This document shows, piece after piece, positions 9,171 through 17,713 of a stretch of DNA of 64,000 bases (position 1 is the first letter of the stretch; each line of letters begins with the position of its first letter). Source of the stretch: CALGKJ01 sp049322695 (GTDB lineage: Bacteria > Bacillota > Clostridia > Lutisporales > Lutisporaceae). The stretch is taken from NCBI GenBank assembly GCA_049322695.1, contig JBMORW010000030.1, positions 1 through 64,000 of the forward strand. The letters are read 5' to 3'. Both the position numbers and the translations under genes were made by a program. The notes under the pieces are model-generated. The model made no database searches. It had not been told where the DNA came from and worked only from the letters and a program-made list of their open reading frames with translations.

Positions 9171-9650
9171 TTGAGCGGTACAAAAGCATTGAAGAACATT
9201 AACATATATACGGATGGTGCATGCAGCGGAAATCCTGGTCCCGGAGGCTATGGGGTCGTTTTGATATATAATGATACCAGGAAGGAGCTTTCAGGCGGCT
9301 ATATTAACACTACAAACAACAGAATGGAGATAATGGCAGTTATAAAAGGGCTGGAAGCACTTAAAACGGCTTGTAATGTAACAGTATACAGCGACTCTAA
9401 GTATGTTGTCGATGCAATAGAAAAGGGTTGGGTATATAACTGGAAAAGCAATGGCTGGATGAGGAACAAGAAGGAGAAAGCTCTTAATGTGGATTTGTGG
9501 AAAAGGCTTCTGAGTCTAATGGAGCTGCATAAAGTAACCTTCAAATGGGTGAAAGGGCATGCAGATAACGTAGAGAACCAAAGGTGTGACCAACTGGCTG
9601 TGCAGGCATATAAGCAGGCTGATCTGGCTGAAGATGTGAGGGAGGAATAG
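9171..9650 (+). CDS. rnhA: Ribonuclease HI
   Basis: A 159-residue RNase HI that cleaves RNA in RNA-DNA hybrids. The four catalytic acids are visible: Asp in YTDGACSGNPGPGG, Glu in NNRMEIMA, Asp in YSDSKYV and Asp in RCDQLA after WVKGHAD. The basic-protrusion region (KGWVYNWKSNGW) is present, as in the E. coli enzyme. Translation begins at TTG 9171 behind GAAAGGGG. It stands alone between a terminator and a repeat-containing gap. Confidence 0.94.
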   Translation: MSGTKALKNINIYTDGACSGNPGPGGYGVVLIYNDTRKELSGGYINTTNNRMEIMAVIKGLEALKTACNVTVYSDSKYVVDAIEKGWVYNWKSNGWMRNKKEKALNVDLWKRLLSLMELHKVTFKWVKGHADNVENQRCDQLAVQAYKQADLAEDVREE

Positions 9651-9654
9651 ATTT

Positions 9655-9780
9655 TAGTTGCGAGTACCGCTTATGCTAAACCGTCGAGTTTCAGGTTACG
9701 GGCATGTATGCAAATTCTACGAAGAACGGCATGAAACTCGCAACCCGAGCACTTTTAGCGCACTCGTAACTCGTAACCAA
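9655..9780. repeat. Inverted-repeat intergenic element rich in CGAGT/ACTCG units
   Basis: GTTGCGAGT near the left end is matched by ACTCGCAAC at about 9735, GAGTTTCA by TGAAACTC, and GGTTACG by CGTAACC. The right end has the direct repeat ACTCGTAACTCGTAACC. The DJ-1 reading frame runs through it, but the real start is downstream, so this is non-coding. It differs in sequence from the ACTGGT-type repeats. Confidence 0.5.
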
Positions 9781-9807
9781 TACACAGTATTGAAAGGAGC
9801 TGATTTA

Positions 9808-10356
9808 ATGAAAAAGGTTAATGTCTATCTTGCAAATGGGTTTGAGGAAATTGAAGCTGTAACTGTAATCGATGTTTTGAGAAGAGCCGGTGTAGAGGTC
9901 ACTACTGTATCTATTACTGCCGACAGAGTGGTAAGAGGTGCTCATGATATACCTGTTACTGCTGATGAGCTTTTTATCAGGGCAGATAATGAGGCTGCCG
10001 ATATGCTGGTGCTTCCGGGGGGGATGCCTGGAACTACCAATCTAGGTGAGCATGAAGGTCTGACTGAGCTGTTAAAAAGCTTTAAAAGCTCCGGTAAGTA
10101 TATAGCTGCAATATGTGCAGCACCAATGGTTATTGGTAAGCTGGGGATGCTTGAGGGCTGCTGCGCTACCTGCTATCCCGGTTTTGAAAAGTATTTGGCA
10201 GGCGCAAATACTAAAGAGGATAGTGTGGTACAGCATGATAGGTTTATTACTTCGAGAGGTCCCGGAACAGCAATACACTTTGCATTGAAGCTTGTAGAGC
10301 TGCTAGTGGATAAAGCAACATCAGAGCAGTTGAGGCAAGGAATGCTTGTACAATAA
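9808..10356 (+). CDS. DJ-1/PfpI family protein
   Basis: A 182-residue DJ-1/ThiJ-type alpha/beta protein. The nucleophile elbow has Cys103 (IAAICAAPM), the conserved Glu near the N-terminus is in NGFEEIEAV, and the C-terminal TSRGPGTAIHFAL segment is typical of the YajL/DJ-1 subgroup (protein repair or deglycase-like chaperone; exact activity disputed). The frame is open from 9658, but the extension crosses a repeat element. The ATG at 9808 has AAAGGAG at proper distance and begins exactly where the family begins (KVNVYLANGFEE). Confidence 0.9.
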   Translation: MKKVNVYLANGFEEIEAVTVIDVLRRAGVEVTTVSITADRVVRGAHDIPVTADELFIRADNEAADMLVLPGGMPGTTNLGEHEGLTELLKSFKSSGKYIAAICAAPMVIGKLGMLEGCCATCYPGFEKYLAGANTKEDSVVQHDRFITSRGPGTAIHFALKLVELLVDKATSEQLRQGMLVQ

Positions 10357-10360
10357 AAAG

Positions 10361-10387
10361 CAGGCTGTGAGACTACTTCACAGCCTG
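10361..10387. terminator. Bidirectional terminator between convergent genes
   Basis: CAGGCTGTGA and TCACAGCCTG form a 10-bp stem with a seven-base loop, three bases after the DJ-1 stop and 12 bases from the stop of the opposing membrane protein gene. A runs on the left side give a T tract on the minus strand. Confidence 0.7.
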
Positions 10388-10398
10388 TTAAGCTAAAT

Positions 10399-11130
10399 CT
10401 ATTCTTTTATCCAGTCACTGCTGTTTGTAAGATAGTCCAGATTAAGGAAGAACACAACAGCAAAGATAGTAAAGAATGCGCCCAAGAAGTCCAGCGTTGT
10501 GTTAATAATAATGTTAAGAACAAAGGAGACCGGTAAGAAGTTTGTTATAAAACCTATACTTGCTCCTAAAACTATTTGAACTACTGAGGACAGAAGCAGT
10601 ATTCCAAATACCTTCCACCAGCGGTTTTTTACCAAGGATTTGCTGTAGCCCAATGCATCCATACCGCCTTCCTTCCTGAGTATTACTGCAAACAGTGCAA
10701 ATGCATAATAGACCCCCCATATAATGCCGGGTATAATTAACAGTAAGGCCATCAACAGGACTATAATGCCTGAAAGGAGGAAGGTACCTATACCACTGAG
10801 CCATCTGCCAAGAGCCTTTGAGAAAACTTCCGCATAATCTGTTTCCTTATCAAGTATCTGCTGTTCTGTCAGATACGCTAAAGCCAGTGTAGCCAGTACA
10901 CTTAGCAGATTCTGAATAAGGCTTAGAAGATTTGCTGTGTTTTTTGCAACAAACTCTGAGTAGGTTTGTGTTGTAAGCATATTATTAATCACTTCTATTA
11001 AAGCATTTATGGGCAGGAATACGGTCACAACTATCAGCAATATGATTTTTAAATTTGAGGAGTATATTTTCCAGCTTCTTGTTCCCAACTCCTCAACACT
11101 AAGCTCCATTTCACGTATCAGGTTATCCAC
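10399..11130 (-). CDS. Polytopic membrane protein, YciC-like
   Basis: A 243-residue protein with a cytoplasmic N-terminus and about five to six hydrophobic segments, including GTFLLSGIIVLLMALLLIIPGI. The hydrophobic layout and the IPGI...RKEGGMDALGYS segment (paralogues read a(L)xxS after a conserved loop) resemble the YciC/DUF975-like or glycerophosphodiesterase-membrane-domain superfamily; the exact family is uncertain. It starts at GTG 11130 with GAGGTG upstream and is 18 bases from the preceding minus-strand gene, so it is probably co-transcribed with it. The function is unknown. Confidence 0.7.
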   Translation of the reverse strand: MDNLIREMELSVEELGTRSWKIYSSNLKIILLIVVTVFLPINALIEVINNMLTTQTYSEFVAKNTANLLSLIQNLLSVLATLALAYLTEQQILDKETDYAEVFSKALGRWLSGIGTFLLSGIIVLLMALLLIIPGIIWGVYYAFALFAVILRKEGGMDALGYSKSLVKNRWWKVFGILLLSSVVQIVLGASIGFITNFLPVSFVLNIIINTTLDFLGAFFTIFAVVFFLNLDYLTNSSDWIKE

Positions 11131-11148
11131 TTAATCACCTCTTCATGA

Positions 11149-11586
11149 TTATCCTATTTCCTCTTGTATCTGCTTTTCAAGTCTTCCGAAGCTCAGCTCC
11201 CGAGTACAGCCATTTGCTGTGAGATAACCCTTTGCAAGGTCTTCTACAGTTGACTCCAGCAAATTGAAAAACTGTCGCATTGCAAAGCTTTTTCTTGGAT
11301 CATCGTCATTTTCTCCAAAGACAGATATGATGAGATTCTCCAGCATCTGATCCATCCCATACAGTTTCAAGTGCAGAAGCTCATGTACTACTAGCTCTTC
11401 CAGATTTGTTGATTTGGGGTTGCTGTTTATTAGCATGACTGCCTTTTTATCATCCATATCAATTTTTATATCGCCTGACTTTCTCCATTCTGTTTCAACA
11501 AGCCTCAATTGTATGTCCCAATCTCTAAGTCTCAATATATCCTGCCATTTACTTAAATACTCTGTTAATTTATCATAGTCAACCAT
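11149..11586 (-). CDS. Small HELLH-motif protein (putative metallopeptidase fold)
   Basis: A 145-residue soluble protein. The central segment LEELVVHELLHLKLYGMD contains an HExxH-type zinc-binding helix (HELLH), as in SprT/minigluzincin-like proteins. The N-terminal part (WQDILRLRDWDIQLRLVE) fits the strand-helix start seen in such folds. No signal peptide is present. A GGGGGAG site precedes ATG 11586. It may be a zinc metallopeptidase-like domain of phage-protein or regulatory type. The third metal ligand and activity cannot be confirmed from sequence inspection. Confidence 0.7.
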   Translation of the reverse strand: MVDYDKLTEYLSKWQDILRLRDWDIQLRLVETEWRKSGDIKIDMDDKKAVMLINSNPKSTNLEELVVHELLHLKLYGMDQMLENLIISVFGENDDDPRKSFAMRQFFNLLESTVEDLAKGYLTANGCTRELSFGRLEKQIQEEIG

Positions 11587-11601
11587 ATTTACTCCCCCAT
11601 A

Positions 11602-12255
11602 TCAGATTTCATTCTCAATTATTACAACATTGGAAATATAGTGCTTGTAATCATTCCTTTCAAATACGAAATGCACGGTTATGCCTGCAAAAGCCGTGGT
11701 TTTATCTATACAAAAATTGTGCTTGATTACTCTTGCATCAGGATACACCTCAAACTCATTTGAAATAGTAGGGCTTGAGGCGGTAAGCACTAAGCCGTCT
11801 GAATACTCAACATAATCCTTATATATAAATGTATCAAAATATTCCTTTGCATTCATGATTATAGGGTCTCCATTTTCGTTGTTTGGTCCCCATGCATACT
11901 TTGTAGTATCATCGAACAAGCCGGACAGCTGATCTGTGCTGAATATAAGATCCGAATCCGTATTTATGTATCCGCACATAGAGAATCTCAAGCCCTTTTG
12001 AGGATCAACATAGCTTGAGAACTTATCCATGTCCTTTGACAAAAAAGCCTCAGCAGCTTCATTTGATATTTCCAATAGAGTTTTATAAGGCTCAGAAGCT
12101 GCTGTAGGTGTTGCTGCAGGTGATGCCTCCGGTGAAGCTTCAGGCTCTGCAGTAATTACAGGAGAAGGTGAGAGGTCGGGCTGTACGGGCTTACTACACG
12201 AAGAAAACACAAAAACGACTATCAATAATATTGATATAAAAGCTTTTTTATACAT
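11602..12255 (-). CDS. Putative lipoprotein
   Basis: A 217-residue secreted lipoprotein. A short hydrophobic signal ends in the lipobox FSSC at about residues 17-20, followed by a Pro/Ser/Ala/Glu-rich linker (to about 57) and a globular domain of about 160 residues. The domain belongs to no family I recognise with certainty. It sits between a Nudix hydrolase and the HELLH protein in the same direction with 10-15 base spacing. The domain could be a sensor or solute-binding module; no function is claimed. Confidence 0.75.
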   Translation of the reverse strand: MYKKAFISILLIVVFVFSSCSKPVQPDLSPSPVITAEPEASPEASPAATPTAASEPYKTLLEISNEAAEAFLSKDMDKFSSYVDPQKGLRFSMCGYINTDSDLIFSTDQLSGLFDDTTKYAWGPNNENGDPIIMNAKEYFDTFIYKDYVEYSDGLVLTASSPTISNEFEVYPDARVIKHNFCIDKTTAFAGITVHFVFERNDYKHYISNVVIIENEI

Positions 12256-12265
12256 TACGTCACCT

Positions 12266-12721
12266 CTATGATATTTTTGATAAGTATTTATTAATTATAT
12301 TTTTATGACTTCTTACTATCTTTTCAGGCAGTTCGTTGATTGGAAAAAATGATAGCTGCAGTGCTTCCTGAATATCTGCTTTAATGTCACCGCGATACTC
12401 TCTGGTCGAATATGCTACTGTCACTACAAAAAATTCGTCACCGTTCTGTGCAACACAGAAATAGTCCCGACCGGAAAACACATCTATAAGCTCTAGCTTA
12501 TCTACAATCAGCCCTGTTTCTTCCATAACCTCTCTTTTTGCTGTTTCCTCTGTGGATTCACCTAGCTCCATGAGACCTCCGGGAAGGCCCCAGACTCCAT
12601 AGGGGTGAGTTCTTTGCTGCATCAAAATATTTCCATGCCTGTCCAATATAATAACCACAGCACCAACCAGTATTATGGGTTTATGGCCTACCAGCTTTCT
12701 TATATCTTCAACATATCCCAT
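12266..12721 (-). CDS. Nudix hydrolase
   Basis: A 151-residue Nudix pyrophosphohydrolase. The Nudix box GLMELGESTEETAKREVMEE is complete (GX5EX7REUXEEXGU, with TGL following). The N-terminal extension before QQRTHPYG is typical of MutT/ADP-ribose-type clostridial members. The substrate cannot be told from the sequence. It is first or second in a five-gene minus-strand run with short spacers. Confidence 0.9.
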   Translation of the reverse strand: MGYVEDIRKLVGHKPIILVGAVVIILDRHGNILMQQRTHPYGVWGLPGGLMELGESTEETAKREVMEETGLIVDKLELIDVFSGRDYFCVAQNGDEFFVVTVAYSTREYRGDIKADIQEALQLSFFPINELPEKIVRSHKNIINKYLSKIS

Positions 12722-12742
12722 TGCATACCCCTTTCAAAATCC

Positions 12743-13087
12743 TTACTCCCAGGTCGACCAAACATCCGGCATATAGCCTACCGTAGCCTGTCTTCCGTTT
12801 CTCACTATTGGAGTTCTATACAGCTGAGAATTATTCAGCAATATCTCTTTCTTTATAGTGCCGCTGCTTATTTTATGAAGATTGAGCTTTTCATAATCCT
12901 TATGCTCTTTCTTAATAAGGTTGGCAAGACCAACAGCTGCCTCGACACTTTCCAGCTCACCCTTGCTTAAGCCCTTTATTTTGAGATCAATAAACTGAAA
13001 TTTGATGTTTCTTTCCTTGAAGTAGCGCTGTGCTTTCTTGGTATCAAAGCATTTATCTATACCGAAAATTTGAATGTTCATGCTCAT
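12743..13087 (-). CDS. ArsC/Spx family protein
   Basis: A 114-residue thioredoxin-fold protein of the ArsC/Spx/YffB family. The active-site Cys is in GIDKCFDTKKA with no second Cys of a CXXC pair, and the RTP(I) segment (QLYRTPIVRNGRQ) matches the family. The catalytic Arg triad of true arsenate reductase is not evident, so a glutathione-independent reductase or Spx-like regulatory role is also possible. Two in-frame ATGs (13087, 13081) are served by AAAGGAG; either could be the start. Confidence 0.85.
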   Translation of the reverse strand: MSMNIQIFGIDKCFDTKKAQRYFKERNIKFQFIDLKIKGLSKGELESVEAAVGLANLIKKEHKDYEKLNLHKISSGTIKKEILLNNSQLYRTPIVRNGRQATVGYMPDVWSTWE

Positions 13088-13198
13088 TTGCTCCTTTAAT
13101 CATAAGTAATTATAGTTATTCTATACGATTTCCTTATTTCCTTTTTCTATCCAATACTGTAACAAATATGAAATATTGTAATGGATATATAATAGATA

Positions 13199-13230
13199 GA
13201 GCCAAGTATTGAAAATTCAATACTTGGCTC
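13199..13230 (-). terminator. Terminator of the ABC exporter operon
   Basis: GAGCCAAGTATTGAA and its exact complement form a 15-bp stem with a two-base gap, 14 bases downstream of the minus-strand exporter stop. The T-rich tail on either side is weak. Confidence 0.65.
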
Positions 13231-13243
13231 TTAAGCTATCTTT

Positions 13244-15328
13244 TTATGCCGTTATCTCCTGGAAGCTGTCCTTGTATTGCAGCAGATACAGGTCATAGTA
13301 CATGCCCTTCTTATTCAAGAGCTCCTGATGTGTACCTGTCTCTCTCACTTTACCCTTGTGCAATACTATTATTTTGTCAGCGTGCTGTATAGTTGAAAGT
13401 CTGTGCGCTATAACAATGGTTGTTCTGTTTTTGATTACTTTATTAATAGCATCCTGTATCAGTATTTCTGTTTCCGTATCTATATTGGAGGTTGCTTCGT
13501 CCAGCACCAATACAGCTGGGTCAAAGGCAAGCGCCCTTGCAAAGGCCAGCAGCTGTCTCTGCCCTGCTGACAGTGTTACACCGCGTTCCTTTACTTCCTC
13601 ATCATACTTGTCAGGCAGCTTCTCGATGAACTTGTCGGCATTTACAAAGCTTGCAACCTCTCTAAGCTTTTCATCGCTTATGCTGTCCTCATTCAACCTG
13701 ATATTGCTCTTAATATCTCCGGTAAACAGGAAAACATCCTGCAGTACTGTACCTATTTGAGCTCTCAGCTCATATTTGTCAACTTCCTTGATGTTTCTGC
13801 CATCTATGAGTATTTCACCCTTCTGGATATCATACAGTCTGCTAATGAGACTTATTATTGATGTCTTTCCGGCGCCTGTAGCACCTACAAATGCAGCAGT
13901 TTCGCCCGGCTTTATGGTAAAGCTTACGTCTCTCAGCACCCAGTTTTCATTGTCATATGCAAACCATACGTTTTTAAACTCAATCTCACCCTTTATTCTT
14001 CCCAAAGGGATAGGTGCTTCACTGTTTTCTATTCCTTCCTTGGTATCCAGCAGCATGAATATTCTCTCAGAAGAAGCCATGGCTGACTGAAGTATGTTGA
14101 ATTTTTCTGTAAGGTCATTTATAGGCTGAAAGAACTGCTCTATATAGTTTACAAAAGCAAACAGCACTCCAAAGGGAAGCTCTCCTGACAGTACTCTAGC
14201 ACCTCCGTACCAGATAAGAGCAGAAAGCGCCAGTGAGTACAGCAAGTCCATTGAAGGTCTGAATACTGCAAATACAAAGAGCTCCTGCATGCTTGCCTTT
14301 CTGTGATCCTTGTTGATGTCATCAAACTCTTTGTATTTGTTGGCTTCGTTGTTGAAAATCTGTATAAGCTTCATACCGGATATGTTTTCGCTGAGAGTAG
14401 CATTTATCCTGGCAAGGCGTACTCTTGTTTCTCTATAGGCTTGTCGCGCCTTGACTCTGAATATAGCTGCCGACAATGCTATAAGTGGAATGATTGAGAA
14501 GCATACCAATGCAACTTTGGCATTCATCTGCAGCATTGTAAAAATTATTCCGGCCAGAAGCAGCAAGTCTTTAAAGAGATTAACCAATACCGAGGTATAC
14601 ATTTCATTGAGGTTTTGCATATCGTTTGTGACTCTGGTAACCAATCTTCCCACAGGATTCTTGTCAAAAAAAGATAGTGACAGCTTCTGCAGGTGTGTAA
14701 AAAGCTCCTGTCTCATATTATAGATTATTTTTTGTCCGGTATAGTTCAAGAGATAAATCTGTATATAGTTGAATACAAAGCCTGCAGTGATAGTCATTAG
14801 AAATACCAGTGCAATCATCTTGAGACCGGATTTATCCTTGACTCTGAAGGCTTTATAGGAAGCATCATCAAGCAGCTCAGCTGCATATGCAGTATCACCG
14901 GCAGCTATCATATATCCGCCTGACCCCTCTATAACCTTAAGAGAGGTGTTATCTGTGTCCAGGCTGCCGGTAATAAGATAGTACTTATTATCTACGGCTA
15001 CTATCTGGTACTTTTCCATGCCTTTATATTCAAAAGCCTTGGGCAGCTTTGTTGTTCTGACATAATATCTGCCATTGTATTCAGTATGCTGATATTCGGG
15101 CTTTTCATCAAAAGCCACCATAGGTATATTATAGGCCTTTATATGATCATCTATGGCAATATGCATAAGGTATGGTCTTGCCAGATCTGTTGCTGTTATC
15201 ATTATAAGAAGCAGGAAGCATAATGCAAGCAGCCCTGTAAATGGCTTAGCGTACCTTATCAGCCGTTTCATCAGCTTGGCATCAAAGGCTTTTCCTAAAG
15301 CTTCTTCTTCTCTGATGTTGTTACTCAT
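13244..15328 (-). CDS. bmrD: ABC exporter subunit, BmrD/YheH-like (catalytic half)
   Basis: A 694-residue fused membrane/ATPase ABC half-transporter. It has six predicted membrane helices, but between helices 1 and 2 (residues about 55-175) there is a large extracytoplasmic insertion, as in BmrD. The nucleotide domain shows Walker A GATGAGKTS, signature LSAGQ (non-canonical) and Walker B LVLDEATSNID with the catalytic Glu. With the partner upstream it would form a heterodimer with one working and one degenerate ATP site, exporting drugs or lipids. A TTG at 15343 is in frame, but GGGGGTGAGG favours ATG 15328. Confidence 0.88.
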   Translation of the reverse strand: MSNNIREEEALGKAFDAKLMKRLIRYAKPFTGLLALCFLLLIMITATDLARPYLMHIAIDDHIKAYNIPMVAFDEKPEYQHTEYNGRYYVRTTKLPKAFEYKGMEKYQIVAVDNKYYLITGSLDTDNTSLKVIEGSGGYMIAAGDTAYAAELLDDASYKAFRVKDKSGLKMIALVFLMTITAGFVFNYIQIYLLNYTGQKIIYNMRQELFTHLQKLSLSFFDKNPVGRLVTRVTNDMQNLNEMYTSVLVNLFKDLLLLAGIIFTMLQMNAKVALVCFSIIPLIALSAAIFRVKARQAYRETRVRLARINATLSENISGMKLIQIFNNEANKYKEFDDINKDHRKASMQELFVFAVFRPSMDLLYSLALSALIWYGGARVLSGELPFGVLFAFVNYIEQFFQPINDLTEKFNILQSAMASSERIFMLLDTKEGIENSEAPIPLGRIKGEIEFKNVWFAYDNENWVLRDVSFTIKPGETAAFVGATGAGKTSIISLISRLYDIQKGEILIDGRNIKEVDKYELRAQIGTVLQDVFLFTGDIKSNIRLNEDSISDEKLREVASFVNADKFIEKLPDKYDEEVKERGVTLSAGQRQLLAFARALAFDPAVLVLDEATSNIDTETEILIQDAINKVIKNRTTIVIAHRLSTIQHADKIIVLHKGKVRETGTHQELLNKKGMYYDLYLLQYKDSFQEITA

Positions 15329-15345
15329 AACCCTCACCCCCAATG

Positions 15346-17106
15346 CTAAATTTCATTCTCAATTTTCTCTTCAAGCAGCTGCTTTTGATAGATGCTGTTA
15401 TATAACCCATTTATCGCAACCAGCTCTTCGTGAGTACCTCTTTCTATGATTCTGCCTTCGTCCAGTACCACTATCTCATCTGCGTCCTTTATGGTTGATA
15501 TTCTGTGGGCTATTATTATGGAGGTCCTGTTATTCATGACCTTTTTCAGGTCCTCCAGTATCTTTTCCTCTGTTTTAGTATCCACTGCAGAAAGTGAGTC
15601 GTCCAATATCAATATTTTGGGATCCTTTGCTATTGCTCTGGCTATAGATACTCTTTGCTTTTGTCCTCCTGACAGAGTGACTCCTCTTTCACCTAATATG
15701 GTGTCAAATTTATCAGGGAATTCAATAATATTATCATAAACCTGTGCTATTTTTGCAGCTTCTTCAATCTTTTCCATACTTAAAGAAGGGTTTGAAAAAG
15801 CGATGTTATCCTTAATAGAGGTAGAGAACAGGTAATTGTCCTGTGGAACATAGCCAATGCAGTCTCTCAATACCTTGAGAGGTATAATATCAATGCTCTT
15901 ATTTCCTATGGTAAGCTCTCCCTTTGGTGCATTATAGAGTCTAAGCAGCAGGTTTACCAATGTTGTCTTTCCACTGCCTGTTTTGCCTACAACAGCAAGG
16001 GTTTTGCCTTTCTCCAGCTTGATATTTATATCCTTAAGAGCAGGTATTTTTGAGTTAGGGTATGTAAAGGTAAGGCCCTTGAACTCCACACATGCTTCAA
16101 TGCTGTCTAATGTAATAGTGTTATCTGTGTTTTCATCGTCGCATATATCAGGCTCTGTTTCCAGAATTTCATTGATTCTCACCATGGAGGCTGCACCTCT
16201 TTGTAGTATGTTTACCACCCAGCCTACTGCCATCATCGGCCAGGTCAGCAGTCCAAGGTAAGCAATGAAGGATACGAATTGACCCAGTGATATCCTGTTA
16301 TCTATTACCATACCTCCGCCAACCCCCAAAGTAATCAGGAAGCTAAGCAGGGATATGAAGGTAACCATCGGAAACATTGCTCCCCACATCTTAATAAAGG
16401 ACATGTTCTTATCTACATTTTCCTTATTTGCCTCGGCAAATTTCAATATTTCCTTTTTCTCCTGTACAAAGGATTTTACTACTCTTATACCGGAAATACT
16501 CTCCTGTACTTTGTCAGTAAGGTGTGAGAATGCTTCCTGTATTTCCTTGTTTTTTTCCATTACCTTTTTACTGAAAATTATCATCATTGCAGCTATTACG
16601 GGAAGCGGCAGCAATGCTATTAAGGTAAGACGAATGTCAATGGTAACAAAGAGTATAGTTATGACTGAAGCAGTCAAAAAAATGGAATCTGTAATCATTA
16701 CAACGCCAGGGCCAAAAGCCATTCTCACTGCATTAATATCATTGGTGGCATGAGCCATCAGATCTCCAGTCTTCCTGTTGTTGAAAAAGCTTGGAGACAG
16801 CAGCTCCAGATGTGCAAAGAACTTGCTTCTGAGCCAGTATTCAATCTCTCGGGAGGTACCCATTACAAGCATTCTCCAGGTGTATCTAAGTATTGCAACA
16901 CCTGATGCTATAAGCAGTATGTATATGATGTATTTGTATATATCCTTCATGGAAAGAGAGCTGTCGCCCAGCATATCAGTTATCTGCCCAAGGAGCCTGG
17001 GAGTTATTAGCTGTAGCACATCAACAGCAATAAGCACTATTACTCCCCATATGTATTTCCATTTGTGACGTAACAGGAATTCCTTGAGATGTATATATGT
17101 TCTCAC
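15346..17106 (-). CDS. bmrC: ABC exporter subunit, BmrC/YheI-like (degenerate half)
   Basis: A 586-residue ABC half-transporter: six membrane helices (to about residue 310) and a nucleotide domain with Walker A GKTGSGKTT and canonical LSGGQ. Walker B reads LILDDSLSAVD, with Asp where the catalytic Glu is expected. This is the known signature of BmrC, whose site is hydrolysis-defective while the partner's is active. Length, gene order and the paired NBD features all match Bacillus subtilis bmrC-bmrD. It starts at GTG 17106 with AAGGAGGGG. The reading frame ends 18 bases before the partner's start. Confidence 0.88.
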   Translation of the reverse strand: MRTYIHLKEFLLRHKWKYIWGVIVLIAVDVLQLITPRLLGQITDMLGDSSLSMKDIYKYIIYILLIASGVAILRYTWRMLVMGTSREIEYWLRSKFFAHLELLSPSFFNNRKTGDLMAHATNDINAVRMAFGPGVVMITDSIFLTASVITILFVTIDIRLTLIALLPLPVIAAMMIIFSKKVMEKNKEIQEAFSHLTDKVQESISGIRVVKSFVQEKKEILKFAEANKENVDKNMSFIKMWGAMFPMVTFISLLSFLITLGVGGGMVIDNRISLGQFVSFIAYLGLLTWPMMAVGWVVNILQRGAASMVRINEILETEPDICDDENTDNTITLDSIEACVEFKGLTFTYPNSKIPALKDINIKLEKGKTLAVVGKTGSGKTTLVNLLLRLYNAPKGELTIGNKSIDIIPLKVLRDCIGYVPQDNYLFSTSIKDNIAFSNPSLSMEKIEEAAKIAQVYDNIIEFPDKFDTILGERGVTLSGGQKQRVSIARAIAKDPKILILDDSLSAVDTKTEEKILEDLKKVMNNRTSIIIAHRISTIKDADEIVVLDEGRIIERGTHEELVAINGLYNSIYQKQLLEEKIENEI

Positions 17107-17320
17107 TTTACCCCTCCTTATAGAATAAAAAATAATAAAAACCCCACCATTAAATTGTATAGTTTTAAGTCCTTAATTACAAGTTGAGGTATAAGCTAAA
17201 AATAGGAATATATGCAATTTAAGGAATAAATTGAAGTTAATTGAAGGTTTTTTGGAGGTACTGTTGAATATATTGTCTATTGTGGAGAAGCAAATAATTA
17301 TGCAGGAAACGAGGATAAGC

Positions 17321-17551
17321 ATGAAAAACAAGTTTGAATTAAGCCTTGAAAAAAGAAACGGTATGATAGCGGACATTAAGTATTTTTTTAAAAAGGAAAG
17401 GGATGAAGACCTGGGCGATCTGGCAGCATCACTTATATTGGATTTTTTTATTGAGAAGCTGGCACAAGAGTTTTATAATGAAGGAGTGTACGACTCCTAT
17501 AAATATATGAACAGCTGTATCGAAGACATGCTGGGCATACAGAAATATTAG
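17321..17551 (+). CDS. DUF2164 family small protein
   Basis: A 76-residue protein of the DUF2164 family. The pattern of Lys-Arg-rich start, YFFKKERDEDLGDLAASLILDFF and YNEGVYDSYKYM fits the family, which is of unknown function and often sits in small operons. Two starts are possible: ATG 17321 with a GAGG site, or TTG 17264 with a better GGAGG, which would add 19 residues that homologues usually lack. It is divergent from bmrC and heads a + strand run leading to murI. Confidence 0.75.
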   Translation: MKNKFELSLEKRNGMIADIKYFFKKERDEDLGDLAASLILDFFIEKLAQEFYNEGVYDSYKYMNSCIEDMLGIQKY

Positions 17552-17579
17552 CAGCGAAAAGCATTATGGGAGGTGCGCT

Positions 17580-17708
17580 GTGTATATAGACAAGGAAAAA
17601 CTGTTGATGCTGAGAGCATTGATGCTGGTCATTATTATTGCAGCGTATATATATGTCAGTACGGCTTATGGGTTAACGCTCAACTTAGAGAGACATAAAT
17701 GGAGGTGA
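17580..17708 (+). CDS. 42-residue membrane peptide resembling the start of the next gene
   Basis: A GTG start at 17580 follows GGGAGG by six bases and opens 42 codons to a TGA at 17706. The product begins VYIDKEKLL and has one hydrophobic segment (LVIIIAAYIYVSTAYGL). The next gene begins MYIDKEKLL with a comparable hydrophobic segment, so the two look like products of an old tandem partial duplication. The TGA stop overlaps the GGAGGTGA ribosome site of the next gene, which suggests translational coupling. The role is unknown. Confidence 0.65.
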   Translation: MYIDKEKLLMLRALMLVIIIAAYIYVSTAYGLTLNLERHKWR

Positions 17709-17713
17709 CGTGA

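Noticed and set aside
9658..9807. N-terminal extension of the DJ-1 protein
   Set aside because: It crosses an inverted-repeat element, and the downstream ATG has a good ribosome site and the family's true N-terminus.
17107..17150. Ten-codon leader peptide before the BmrC-like gene
   Set aside because: A frame MVGFLLFFIL ends in the ribosome site, but no Shine-Dalgarno precedes it and no attenuator hairpins are clear, so a BmrB-type leader is not supported.
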